Below, piece by piece: positions 1 to 7,657 of a stretch of 64,000 nucleotides of DNA. The notes under the pieces are model-generated. The model saw only the letters and a program-made list of their open reading frames with translations, was not told where the DNA came from and made no database searches. The stretch spans positions 1 to 64,000 of the forward strand of contig JAPWJY010000007.1 of the NCBI GenBank assembly GCA_028283765.1. The letters are read 5' to 3'. Within the stretch, counting starts at the first letter, position 1. Every line of letters begins with the position of its first letter. The position numbers were made by a program, and so were the translations under genes. The stretch is from Parvibaculaceae bacterium (GTDB lineage Bacteria > Pseudomonadota > Alphaproteobacteria > Parvibaculales > Parvibaculaceae).

Positions 1-734
1 TCAAGGTGCGGGGCCCGCTCAATATCGCGCGGCCCGTGCAGGGCTGGCCGGTGATCGTCCAGGCCGGCGCATCGGAGGCCGGACGCCAGCTCGCGGCGGA
101 AACGGCGGAGATGATTTTCGCCGCCGGCGGCAGCCTTGAGGCGGCGCGCTCCTTCTATGCCGACGTGAAGGGGCGGATGAAGGCGCTGGGCCGCAACCCG
201 GACCATCTGAAAGTGCTTCCCGGCGCTTTCGTGGTGGTGGGCGATACGGTGGAGGAGGCGCGCGCCAAGCGGCTGAAGCTCGACAGTCTCGTCCATTATG
301 ACAGCGCCATCGCCTCGCTTTCCGTTTCGCTGGGCACGGATGCCTCCCGCTTCGATCCCGATGCGCCGCTGCCGGATATTCCGGAAAGCAATGCCAGCAA
401 GAGCGCGCGGGAGCGGCTGATCGAATCCTCGCGCCGCGACGGGTTGACCGTGCGCCAGCTTGCCCAGCGGGTCGGCGGCTTTGCGGGTTCGGCCTTTGTC
501 GGTACGCCCAGAACGATTGCCGACGAGATGGAGGAATGGCTGGAAACCGAAGCCTGCGACGGCTTCAACGTGATGTTTCCCTTTCTGCCGCAGGGTCTCG
601 ACGATTTCGTGGACCGCGTGGTGCCGGAGTTGCAGGCGCGCGGCATCTTCCGGCGCGAATATGAAGGCACGACCCTGCGGGAAAATCTGGGTCTGCCGCG
701 CCCGGAAAACCGCTTCTTTCCTTCAGCAGGCTGA
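1..734 (+). CDS. LLM-class flavin-dependent monooxygenase, C-terminal part (DszA/NtaA/SnaA-like)
   Basis: The reading frame is open from the left edge, so the N-terminal half lies outside the window; about 244 residues are visible. The segment PVIVQAGASEAGRQLAAETA near the visible start is characteristic of the FMNH2-dependent NtaA/SnaA/DszA monooxygenase family. These enzymes use reduced flavin supplied by a partner reductase to cleave C-N or C-S bonds; DszA opens dibenzothiophene sulfone to a sulfinate. The conserved tail (GFNVMFPFLP, then PELQARGIFRREYEGTTLRENL) matches the family C-terminus. DszB-like and DszC-like genes 3-4 kb downstream on the same strand favour a sulfone substrate, but this is context, not proof. 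Confidence 0.85.
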   Translation, partial: KVRGPLNIARPVQGWPVIVQAGASEAGRQLAAETAEMIFAAGGSLEAARSFYADVKGRMKALGRNPDHLKVLPGAFVVVGDTVEEARAKRLKLDSLVHYDSAIASLSVSLGTDASRFDPDAPLPDIPESNASKSARERLIESSRRDGLTVRQLAQRVGGFAGSAFVGTPRTIADEMEEWLETEACDGFNVMFPFLPQGLDDFVDRVVPELQARGIFRREYEGTTLRENLGLPRPENRFFPSAG

Positions 735-794
735 CAGGATTTGAGAGAGTATGACGCCGGGCCGTGCCTGTGCATGGTCCGGCGTCATCAGGTC

Positions 795-2384
795 TTACTC
801 CGGCAGCAACTGCGCCGAGGCGAAGTTCTCGAACGTGCCGTCGCCGCCGATGCTGTAGTCGATCAGCCGGCGGTTTCTCAGCACCCCGGGATCCGCGTTG
901 ACCAGCGGGATCAGGGGCAGGTCGGTCTGCACGATTTGTTGAAACCGCTTGTAGAATTCATAGCGCCGCGCCGGATCGGTTTCGATCTGGGCGTCCTCCA
1001 GAAGCTTGTCGACTTCCGGGTTCACATAATGGGCCACGTTTGAAAAAGCGACGCCGGGCTTGAAGTTCTTCGACCAGTAGATGCGCTGGGTGCCGATTGC
1101 CGGATCCGGTCCCGCCGAGCCGCCATAGGTGGTTATGTCGAAGTCCCGCTCGGTATATATCCGGCGGATGAAGCCGGCGAAATCGTCCCATTGCACATCG
1201 AGCGCGATGCCCACCTGGCCGAGGGCGGTCCGGATATATTCCGCCTGCCTGTAGGCCGCATCCCCGGTCGCCTGCGGACGGAAGATGGCGGAGATGCGGG
1301 TGCCTTTTGCATCCGGCTTGAAGCCAGCCGCATCCAGCAGCTCGATGGCGCGGGCCGGATTAAAGGGGTAATGGGGAACATCGTCCGTGTAAAAAGGCTT
1401 TACCTGTGACGGCAAGGGGCCGGTTCCCACAGTGCCATGGCCATAATAGACATTTTTCAGGATGAACCGGGTATCAATTGCGTGGGCTATCGCCTGACGC
1501 ACACGCACATCGCGGAAAAAGGGCTTGTCGAGATTGAAGGCGAGGCCTGAATAGAGCGAATAGCGTGGCGCGACAGGGTCCAGAACCAGCGAAGGTTCCT
1601 TCGACAACCGGTCTATGTCGCTTGGCGTCACGGCGCCAAGCTGTATCTCGCCTGTCTCAAGTGCGACGCTCTGGGCGGCCGGGTCCGGCAGCACCCTGTA
1701 AATGATCTCGTCAAGATAGGGTTTGGGCTGATCCCAGTAATTCGGATTGCGCGCCAGCGCGATATATTCGCCGCGCTTCCATTCGACGAACCGGAACGGG
1801 CCGGTGCCGATGGGCGCGACATTGTGCGGGTTCTGGAGAATATCCGTTCCCTGATAAAGATGCCGGGGCAGCACCTGCGATTCGGAAGACCCCAGCGCCG
1901 CCAGCAGATAGGGCGCGGGCTTTGACAGGTGGAAGATGGCGCTGAGAGGATCGGGCGTGTCGACCGACACCACATTGGCGAAAGTGGATCTGCCCCGGCT
2001 GTGATATTTCTTCCAGAGTTCAAGGCACGAGAAGGCGACATCCGCCGAGGTGAAGGGCGTGCCGTCGTGCCATGTCACCCCCGGGCGCAGATCGAGGCTG
2101 ATGGATAGCTGATCGGGCGAAACCTTCCATGCCGTCGCAAGCTGGGGCACAGGATTGAGGCTGGTGTCATAGGCGACCAGCCCGTCGAAAATTTTGGTGG
2201 AAACGGCCTGGGCGATGCCTTCCGTCGAAAAGCCGCTGGTGAGCAGGGTCGCCTCGGGAAACTGCCCGATGATCAACCGGCCGCCCCGCTGCGGCGGAGT
2301 GGCGGCCCTGAGGGGAGAAAAGCCCGAGGGCAGCAGCACGCTGACAAGCCCCATCTGCAATATGTGTCGACGTGTAACAGGCAT
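795..2384 (-). CDS. ABC transporter peptide/nickel-type substrate-binding protein (SBP family 5)
   Basis: About 529 residues, a normal length for DppA/OppA-like periplasmic binding proteins. The N-terminus has a short arginine pair followed by a hydrophobic stretch ending near an Ala-rich cleavage site, so export by Tat or Sec is likely. Family signatures visible are WKVSPDQLSISLDLRPGV.WHDGTPF.S.DV, the IGTGPFRFVEWKRGEYI block and VRQAIAHAID. The start at 2384 is chosen over the one at 2405 because a GGAG sequence lies just upstream. No permease or ATPase is nearby, so it either serves a distant transporter or one partly outside the window. It is divergent from the rhodanese gene and shares a palindromic intergenic region with it. 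Confidence 0.9.
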   Translation of the reverse strand: MPVTRRHILQMGLVSVLLPSGFSPLRAATPPQRGGRLIIGQFPEATLLTSGFSTEGIAQAVSTKIFDGLVAYDTSLNPVPQLATAWKVSPDQLSISLDLRPGVTWHDGTPFTSADVAFSCLELWKKYHSRGRSTFANVVSVDTPDPLSAIFHLSKPAPYLLAALGSSESQVLPRHLYQGTDILQNPHNVAPIGTGPFRFVEWKRGEYIALARNPNYWDQPKPYLDEIIYRVLPDPAAQSVALETGEIQLGAVTPSDIDRLSKEPSLVLDPVAPRYSLYSGLAFNLDKPFFRDVRVRQAIAHAIDTRFILKNVYYGHGTVGTGPLPSQVKPFYTDDVPHYPFNPARAIELLDAAGFKPDAKGTRISAIFRPQATGDAAYRQAEYIRTALGQVGIALDVQWDDFAGFIRRIYTERDFDITTYGGSAGPDPAIGTQRIYWSKNFKPGVAFSNVAHYVNPEVDKLLEDAQIETDPARRYEFYKRFQQIVQTDLPLIPLVNADPGVLRNRRLIDYSIGGDGTFENFASAQLLPE

Positions 2385-2416
2385 TCGCTGCTCCGGTTGA
2401 TACAAACCATGTCCTG

Positions 2417-2458
2417 AATTTATAGTATAGAAAGTTGATAGAGTAAGTACTATAATTT
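2417..2458. promoter_or_regulatory. Candidate operator: interrupted palindrome between divergent genes
   Basis: Two 11-bp arms, AATTTATAGTA (2417-2427) and TACTATAATTT (2448-2458), are inverted repeats matching at 10 of 11 positions with a 20-bp spacer. They lie in an AT-rich island between the binding-protein gene (minus) and the rhodanese gene (plus). This is where a dimeric regulator could control both genes. No regulator gene is seen nearby, so the protein is unknown. Confidence 0.45.
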
Positions 2459-2503
2459 GACGGGTTCATCAGGAGGGCATTCCTGCCCGAGGGAGGCGAG
2501 ACC

Positions 2504-3637
2504 ATGAGCATCCGGCATATCCACCGCGCAACGCTGCAAAAATGGCTCACCGAAGGCGCGGCCATCGCGGGAGAGGAACTGGCCCTTGTCGATGTCCGCA
2601 GCGAGTCTGCGTTCGCCAAGGGGCATCCGTTTTTCGCGACCAACGTTCCTCTGGCGCGGCTGGAAAAGGAAGCCAGGAGCTTCCTGCCGCGCAAAACGGT
2701 GAGGACCGTGCTGGTCGACGATGGCGGAAGCGATGCGGAGGAGGCCGCCGCCATTCTGGAACGTCTCGGCTATACCGACATCAACATTCTGGAGGGTGGC
2801 GTGCCCGGATGGATGGCCGGTGGGGAAAACGGCCTTCCCACCTTCGATATTCCCGGCATCATTTTCTCGCAAAGCATTCGCGACACGCGGGGCACGCCCT
2901 CGATTTCCGCTAACGAACTCAACGAGCTTTACAAGGCGGGGGCCGATGTCGTCGTGCTCGACACGCGCACGGTGGAGGAGTTCGAGAGCTATCATGTGCC
3001 GGGCGCGCGCAGCCTGCCGGGTTCGGAAATCATTCACCGGTTTCTGGATTATGTGCCGTCGCCGGAAACGTTCGTCGTGGTTTCCTGCGCGGGCCTGCCC
3101 CGGGCGATCATCGGCGCGCAGTCGCTTATCGATGCCGGCGTGCCCAACCGGGTGGCGTTCCTCGAAGATGGGACAAGCGGATGGACGCGGGCGGGGCTGG
3201 AGCTCGAATCCGGTCCGGTGGACAGGTTCGACGCGCCCAGCGGAAAGGCCGCGGCTTTCGGCGCAAGCCATGTGCAGGCGCTCGCGGACCGCGTGAACAT
3301 CGACAGGATCAGCCGCGACGAGCTTGCGGGATGGCTCGCTGACGAGACGCGGACGACATATGTGCTCGACGTCCGGCTGGCGCCGGAATTCGGCAAACGA
3401 CATTTCCCCGGCTCGGTCTCTGCACCGGGCGGCCAGTTGCTGGCGGTGTCGCATCGCAGCGTCGCCGTCAGGGGCGCGCGGCTGGTTCTGGTCGGCGACA
3501 GCGACACGGTTCTGACGACGACGGCCTACTGGCTGAAGCAGCGCGGCTGGGACGTGCGGATTCTGCCCGATGCCTTGCCGAAGGAAGCTACCCCGCCGCG
3601 TGAGGCCGTGCGTGGACTGGAGCCCGCGCACGGGTGA
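2504..3637 (+). CDS. Triple-domain rhodanese-like protein
   Basis: Three successive rhodanese homology domains are visible, at roughly residues 10-115, 125-245 and 265-365. Each shows the V(L)DVRS/VLDTR/VLDVR element followed by FxxxHxPGA-like segments. Only the middle domain has the active-site cysteine (VVVSCAGLPRA). The first has Asp and the third Gly-Asp at the equivalent place, so they are probably structural or regulatory. Rhodaneses move sulfane sulfur between donors and thiol acceptors. A strong Shine-Dalgarno stretch (GGGAGG) precedes ATG 2504. The gene ends 38 bp before the DszB-like gene and is probably co-transcribed with it, which fits sulfur handling after C-S cleavage. Confidence 0.9.
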   Translation: MSIRHIHRATLQKWLTEGAAIAGEELALVDVRSESAFAKGHPFFATNVPLARLEKEARSFLPRKTVRTVLVDDGGSDAEEAAAILERLGYTDINILEGGVPGWMAGGENGLPTFDIPGIIFSQSIRDTRGTPSISANELNELYKAGADVVVLDTRTVEEFESYHVPGARSLPGSEIIHRFLDYVPSPETFVVVSCAGLPRAIIGAQSLIDAGVPNRVAFLEDGTSGWTRAGLELESGPVDRFDAPSGKAAAFGASHVQALADRVNIDRISRDELAGWLADETRTTYVLDVRLAPEFGKRHFPGSVSAPGGQLLAVSHRSVAVRGARLVLVGDSDTVLTTTAYWLKQRGWDVRILPDALPKEATPPREAVRGLEPAHG

Positions 3638-3675
3638 GGCCGGTTGCACCCTTCTTCAAATCACAGGAAAAGATC

Positions 3676-4737
3676 ATGACCTTGCCCGATAGCGATCTGC
3701 ACGCCAGAGCTGACGTTCCGGAAATCTGGTATACGCGCTGCCCGGTGCCGACGACGTCCGGCATTGCCCAGCATTACCGCTGGATCCATCAGGCGTTCGA
3801 GCCGGACGGCATCATCGTGCAGTCGCTTCAGGATTCCGACGATCCTGCGGTGCGGCGTTCGCATTTCACCCACAGCCTGCCTGCGAGCTTCCGCGAGGGA
3901 GGGAATATTCCGGCCATCTGGGCCAGGGCCAACGGCCAGGACACGGCTGTCGTTGGCATCAGCTGGGTCGATGAGGAACAGCTTGTGCTGGTGCGCGCCG
4001 ACAGCGGCATCAAGACGCTGGCGGACCTCAGGGGACGCAGGCTCGGCATTCCCAGACACGCCGCGCAGGTTGTGGATTTCCCCCGCGCACAGGATCTGCA
4101 TGGGCTGGTCACGGCTCTGGGTCTTGGCGGCCTTGTGCCGGGGGATGTCGAGTTCGTCGATATTCCGGGGCATGATTTCGAACAGCGGGACGCCGATGGC
4201 AAGCGGCCGAAATTTCGCAATGTCACAGCGGAAGCGTTGATTGATGGCCGGGTGGACGTGATCTACGCCAAGGGCGTCTCCAGCGCCGCACTGGTGAAGG
4301 ATCTGGGGCTGTGGCCTCTGCTCGATATCAATGCCCAGCCGGACCCGTTCGTGCGCGTCAACACGGGCACGCCGCGCCCGGTGACGGTCAATCGCGATCT
4401 GGCGCTGGAGCGGCCTGATATCGTCGCCCGCTATCTGGCGACCCTGCTGAAAACCGCCGTATGGGCCAGGAGCCACTCTGCGGAGGTAGTCGCTGCCGTC
4501 GCCACTGAAACCGGCAGCACGGATGAGAATGTGCGGCGCGGCTATGGTCCCGATCTGCACCTTCATTTCGATGTGCAACTTTCGCCGCAATACACAGAAG
4601 GCCTGCGCCAGCAAAAGGCCTTCCTGCACGAATGGGGTTTCCTGAAAAGTGATTTCGATTTCGACGACTGGATCGTTGCCGAGCCGCTGCGGCTGGCCGC
4701 CGAAATCGTCGAGCGGGAAGGCACCCGGATCGGCTGA
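3676..4737 (+). CDS. DszB-like desulfinase (HPBS desulfinase / SsuA-fold family)
   Basis: 353 residues, close to the 365 of Rhodococcus DszB (2'-hydroxybiphenyl-2-sulfinate desulfinase). The N-terminal motif YTRCPVP (Cys22) matches the DszB active-site segment YSNCPVP. HFTHSLPASFREGG places His63 and Arg73 ten residues apart, the same spacing as the DszB His and Arg. The fold is that of sulfonate/taurine ABC binding proteins (TLADLRGRRLGIP), and automated annotation may call it SsuA-like. Two points argue for an enzyme: there is no signal peptide, and the catalytic Cys, His and Arg are retained. ATG 3676 is chosen because AGGA lies upstream; an in-frame GTG at 3634 overlaps the rhodanese stop. 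The substrate is unknown. Confidence 0.75.
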   Translation: MTLPDSDLHARADVPEIWYTRCPVPTTSGIAQHYRWIHQAFEPDGIIVQSLQDSDDPAVRRSHFTHSLPASFREGGNIPAIWARANGQDTAVVGISWVDEEQLVLVRADSGIKTLADLRGRRLGIPRHAAQVVDFPRAQDLHGLVTALGLGGLVPGDVEFVDIPGHDFEQRDADGKRPKFRNVTAEALIDGRVDVIYAKGVSSAALVKDLGLWPLLDINAQPDPFVRVNTGTPRPVTVNRDLALERPDIVARYLATLLKTAVWARSHSAEVVAAVATETGSTDENVRRGYGPDLHLHFDVQLSPQYTEGLRQQKAFLHEWGFLKSDFDFDDWIVAEPLRLAAEIVEREGTRIG

Positions 4738-4815
4738 AAGGGGATGACGGGGGAAACCCCGCCATCATCGTTGCACGACCGGATTTTGTTATGATTGAAC
4801 CAAGGACCGATGCTC

Positions 4816-6051
4816 ATGTCTCTCCAGTCTGCCGCCAAACTTGCCTCGCGACCGAGCCGGGAAGAAATATTGTCCCGCCTGCCGGAGATTGCGGCCGACA
4901 TTGCGAAGGGGGCGGCAAAACGTGAACTTGACCGCGAATTGCCGTTCGAGGTTTTCAGGAAGTTGCGGTTGACGGGGCTGACCTATCTGCGCGTGCCCAC
5001 GGTGCTGGGCGGGCCGGGGGGCTCGCTCTCCGATCAGGTCGAGGTCACATGTGCGCTGGCGGCGGCGGATTCCAACGTGGCGCATGCGCTGCGCGGCCAT
5101 TTTGGTTTTCTCGAATCCATGGCGCTCGATCCCCATTCGCCCTCAAGCCAGCAATATGCAGGCGAGGTGCTGAACGGAAAACTGTTCGGCGGCGCGCATA
5201 TGGAGATCAACACGCCCCGGCCCAACATGATCCGCACCCGGCTGGTCAAGGCCGGGGACAAGTTCCGGCTCACCGGCAAGAAATATTATGCAACGGGCGC
5301 GGCCTATTCCGACTATACGAGCTTCAGCGCGCTTGACGAGGAGGGCGAACTGACCGGCGTGCTGGTGCCCGCGGACCGCAAGGGCGTCGATATCCTCGAC
5401 GACTGGGACGGCATGGGCCAGCGGCTGACCGCGAGCGGTGGCGTCGACCTGAACGATGTGGAAATCCTGCCTGAGGAAGTGGGCGCGCGGCGCGGCTTTG
5501 GCGGCGGCAATCCCTTCATGCGCCGCCATCAGGCCACGCGGGCCCAGCTTCATCTTGCCGCCGTGATTTGTGGCATCGTCCGCAATGTCCAGAGCGATGC
5601 GATCAGCTATGTGCAGACCAAGGCTCGCTCCGCCAAGCACAGCGCCTCGGAAACCGCGCGGGGCGACCATTTCGTGCAGAATGTCGTGGGGGAAATCTCG
5701 GCGGCGTCCTACACCATCGACACGCTGATCTCCGATACGGCGCGAATCCTCGACGTGGCGGCGGCAGGCATCCTCGCGGGCGCGCCCAATCTCGATGAGC
5801 TGGTGCTGCGCGGCCAACTCGCCAATTCCAAGGCGCAGATCATGATCGGCAAACTGGCCGTCCGTGCCGCCGAGCAGATTTTCGACACGGGCGGAGGCTC
5901 GGCGACGTCGCGGAAATATAATTATGACCGGCACTGGCGCAACATTCGCACCATCCTCAACCATAATCCGCTGCTGCTCAAAGGCCGGGTGATCGGAGAC
6001 TATTATCTGAACGGCGTGCGCGACGATTTCGACGAAGGCCGGGTCTTCTGA
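4816..6051 (+). CDS. DszC/SfnC-like flavin monooxygenase (acyl-CoA dehydrogenase fold)
   Basis: 411 residues from ATG 4816, which has AAGGA nine bases upstream; ATG 4810 is an alternative. The length and the C-terminal motif YDRHWRNIRTILNHNP parallel DszC and its relatives (class D flavin monooxygenases), which oxidise sulfides or sulfoxides to sulfones with FMNH2 and O2. Other family marks are the N-terminal helical part with LRVPTVLGGPGGS, the central strand segment LTGKKYYATGAAYSDY and the DDWDGMGQRLTASG block. Standing behind a DszB-like gene and a DszA-like gene, it completes a dszA/B/C-like gene set. A flavin reductase (DszD) is not visible in the window. Confidence 0.8.
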   Translation: MSLQSAAKLASRPSREEILSRLPEIAADIAKGAAKRELDRELPFEVFRKLRLTGLTYLRVPTVLGGPGGSLSDQVEVTCALAAADSNVAHALRGHFGFLESMALDPHSPSSQQYAGEVLNGKLFGGAHMEINTPRPNMIRTRLVKAGDKFRLTGKKYYATGAAYSDYTSFSALDEEGELTGVLVPADRKGVDILDDWDGMGQRLTASGGVDLNDVEILPEEVGARRGFGGGNPFMRRHQATRAQLHLAAVICGIVRNVQSDAISYVQTKARSAKHSASETARGDHFVQNVVGEISAASYTIDTLISDTARILDVAAAGILAGAPNLDELVLRGQLANSKAQIMIGKLAVRAAEQIFDTGGGSATSRKYNYDRHWRNIRTILNHNPLLLKGRVIGDYYLNGVRDDFDEGRVF

Positions 6052-6091
6052 ATTTGGGATGATCTGCCGACGATACAGGCAAGCAACAAAC

Positions 6092-6129
6092 AAAAAGCCC
6101 GCCTTCCATCATGGAGAGCGGGCTTTTTT
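6092..6129. terminator. Bidirectional rho-independent terminator after the DszC-like gene
   Basis: Arms AAAAAGCCCGC (6092-6102) and GCGGGCTTTTTT (6118-6129) form a perfect GC-rich stem. T-runs on either strand let it end transcription from both directions, that is from the sulfur genes and from the tRNA-Pro gene. Confidence 0.85.
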
Positions 6130-6191
6130 GTCGTTTCTGGGGTGATTTCTAGGGCCGATCGGGTCGGGAAGGCCTAATCCCTTGTTTTACT

Positions 6192-6268
6192 TGGTCGGAG
6201 TGAGAGGATTCGAACCTCCGACCCCCTCGTCCCGAACGAGGTGCGCTACCAGGCTGCGCCACACTCCG
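6192..6268 (-). tRNA. tRNA-Pro (anticodon CGG)
   Basis: The minus strand folds into a cloverleaf: acceptor CGGAGTG/CACTCCG, a D arm containing AGCCTGGTAGCGC, anticodon stem CCTCG/CGAGG with loop TTCGGGA, and T loop TTCGAAT. The anticodon CGG reads proline CCG codons. The CCA end is encoded. Confidence 0.95.
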
Positions 6269-6425
6269 TGCCCAAGTGAGCCGGGGTTATAGCCGTCCCG
6301 GCTTGTGGCGGCAAGGGCGAAATAGGCGGCAGAGCGCGATGGCTCCCCGTTGCGGTATGGCTGCTATGTGGGTATGTTGCGCCCCTTCCAGCCAGCCTGG
6401 CCGCCCTTTTTGGGGCGTGAAGAAT

Positions 6426-6500
6426 TGGGGCGTCGCCAAGTGGTAAGGCAGCGGATTTTGATTCCGCCATGCGGAGGTTCGAATCCTCCCGCCCCAGCCA
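6426..6500 (+). tRNA. tRNA-Gln (anticodon TTG), probable ICE integration site
   Basis: Acceptor arms TGGGGCG/CGCCCCA, anticodon loop TTTTGAT, T loop TTCGAAT and an encoded CCA are all present. The anticodon TTG reads glutamine CAA. Foreign-element sequence begins directly after the CCA. The last nine bases (CCCCAGCCA) recur at 40442-40450 at the other end of the ICE, so this gene is the likely attachment site. Confidence 0.95.
6492..6500 (+). repeat. Candidate attL: 9-bp repeat at the tRNA-Gln 3' end
   Basis: CCCCAGCCA, the 3' end of tRNA-Gln, is repeated in the same orientation at 40442-40450, just outside the last ICE gene. A short direct repeat flanking an element at a tRNA 3' end is a usual footprint of site-specific integration. 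Nine bases is short, so this is a candidate only. Confidence 0.45.
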
Positions 6501-6502
6501 AC

Positions 6503-6659
6503 CTGTATGCCCTGTGGATAAATTGGTTCCGCGGGGCATTTCAGCTCCTGAGACTGCCACGGTTTCAGCAAGTAGATCAAAGGGTTGCCGATAGGCCGCG
6601 CTGATCTCGCCCTGGTGCCATTCGCAGTTCGATAGCACCAGCTTCCGGCCCCGCTGGCG
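6503..6659 (-). pseudogene. Serine recombinase remnant (C-terminal tail only)
   Basis: On the minus strand this stretch reads RGRKLVLSNCEWHQGEIS, then AAYRQPFDLLAETV. That pattern (LSN.xW..GxL..xYRQPFDLLA) is typical of the C-terminus of large serine recombinases found in alphaproteobacterial elements. No upstream recombinase sequence follows: coding potential switches strand at about 6660 to the plus-strand DUF932-like gene. In the other direction the frame runs without a stop into the antisense of tRNA-Gln, so the natural C-terminus is also missing or fused. Recognition is from motif memory, not from a search. Confidence 0.55.
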
Positions 6660-6662
6660 GGG

Positions 6663-7490
6663 ATCAACCTGCAATACGGCCTTTCCACCCACCGGGCCGA
6701 GCAGGTCAAGACGCTGGAAATCGATGACGGTCGGGTCGAGCTTCGCGCCGCCACTGGCCCCGATTATGGCCGCATCTTCGATCACGAACTGGTCGAGGCG
6801 GTGCGCCGCATCGCCGGTAACGGCACCGGCGACACGAGGTGGAAAGTGCCGGGGGTACTGGATTGGTCTACCGGCATCTACAATCCCCGCGTCGATATCA
6901 GCAAGGATACCACGACGCTCTATGCCTCCGACCGCGACGTGTTCCTGTTCCTGGTCGATGATTTGAACCCCATCGAAGCCGGTCGCCTGCCGGATGGCTC
7001 GCCCGACCTGTATTTTCGGGGCTTCTATTGCTGGAATTCCGAGGTGGGGGCCAAGACTCTGGGCCTCGCCAGCTTCTATCTGCGGGCGGTGTGCCAGAAC
7101 CGAAATTTGTGGGGCGTCGAGGATTTCCAGGAAATCACCATCCGCCATTCCAAATACGCCGCCGGTCGCTTTGCCCACGAAGCGGCCCCGGCCTTGACCC
7201 GTTTCGCCGAGTCTTCGCCACTGCCGTTCGTCAACGGCATCAAGGCCGCCTGCACCCAGATCGTCGCCCGTAGCGACGACGACCGCGCCGAGTTCCTGCG
7301 CAAGCGCGGCTTTTCCAAGGCAGAGATGTCCAAGATCATCGACACCGTGCTGGCCGAGGAGGGGCATCCGCCCGCCAGCGTGTTCGACTTCGTCCAAGGC
7401 ATTACCGCCATCGCCCGCGACAAGCCGCACCAGGATGCGCGCCTCGACCTGGAGGGCCGGGCCAAGAAGCTGCTGGATCGGGCGGCCTGA
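6663..7490 (+). pseudogene. DUF932-like ICE/plasmid protein, 5'-truncated
   Basis: The plus frame codes convincingly from about 6663 (INLQYGLSTHRAEQVKTLE) to the stop at 7490. It has no ATG before the first usable GTG at 6801, and an in-frame TAG lies at 6633. The segments LYASDRDVFLFLVDD, RGFYCWNSEVGAKTLG and ITIRHSKYAAGR resemble DUF932-type proteins carried at the left end of related elements, which are normally longer at the N-terminus. The start appears to have been deleted together with most of the neighbouring recombinase gene. A shortened protein from GTG 6801 (about 229 residues) could still be made. The molecular function of the family is unclear. Confidence 0.6.
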
Positions 7491-7657
7491 GAGTCTTAGA
7501 GCCGGAATCACGGGGGTCTGTGTTTCCGGCTTTACATTCTTGTTTGCTGACGGTTCTGATTGAGGCAATCTGGACAAGGATTGCACGCCCATATCTGTCA
7601 TTCGACGCAATCAACTCCAAACCCAAGGGGCCACTGCCATCAGAAGTGAGCGATTCT

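Noticed and set aside
2450-3649. 399-codon minus-strand frame opposite the rhodanese gene
   Set aside because: It mirrors the rhodanese gene, has Arg/Gln-rich composition and no domain; a GC-rich shadow frame.
3676-4737. Calling this gene an SsuA/TauA periplasmic binding protein
   Set aside because: No signal peptide and no transporter genes adjoin, while the DszB Cys, His and Arg with their spacing are present.
6246-7610. Long minus-strand frame of 454 codons across tRNA-Gln and the DUF932-like gene
   Set aside because: Apart from the recombinase tail at 6503-6659 it is antisense to real features, including the tRNA (the GREDSNLR signature of antisense tRNA).
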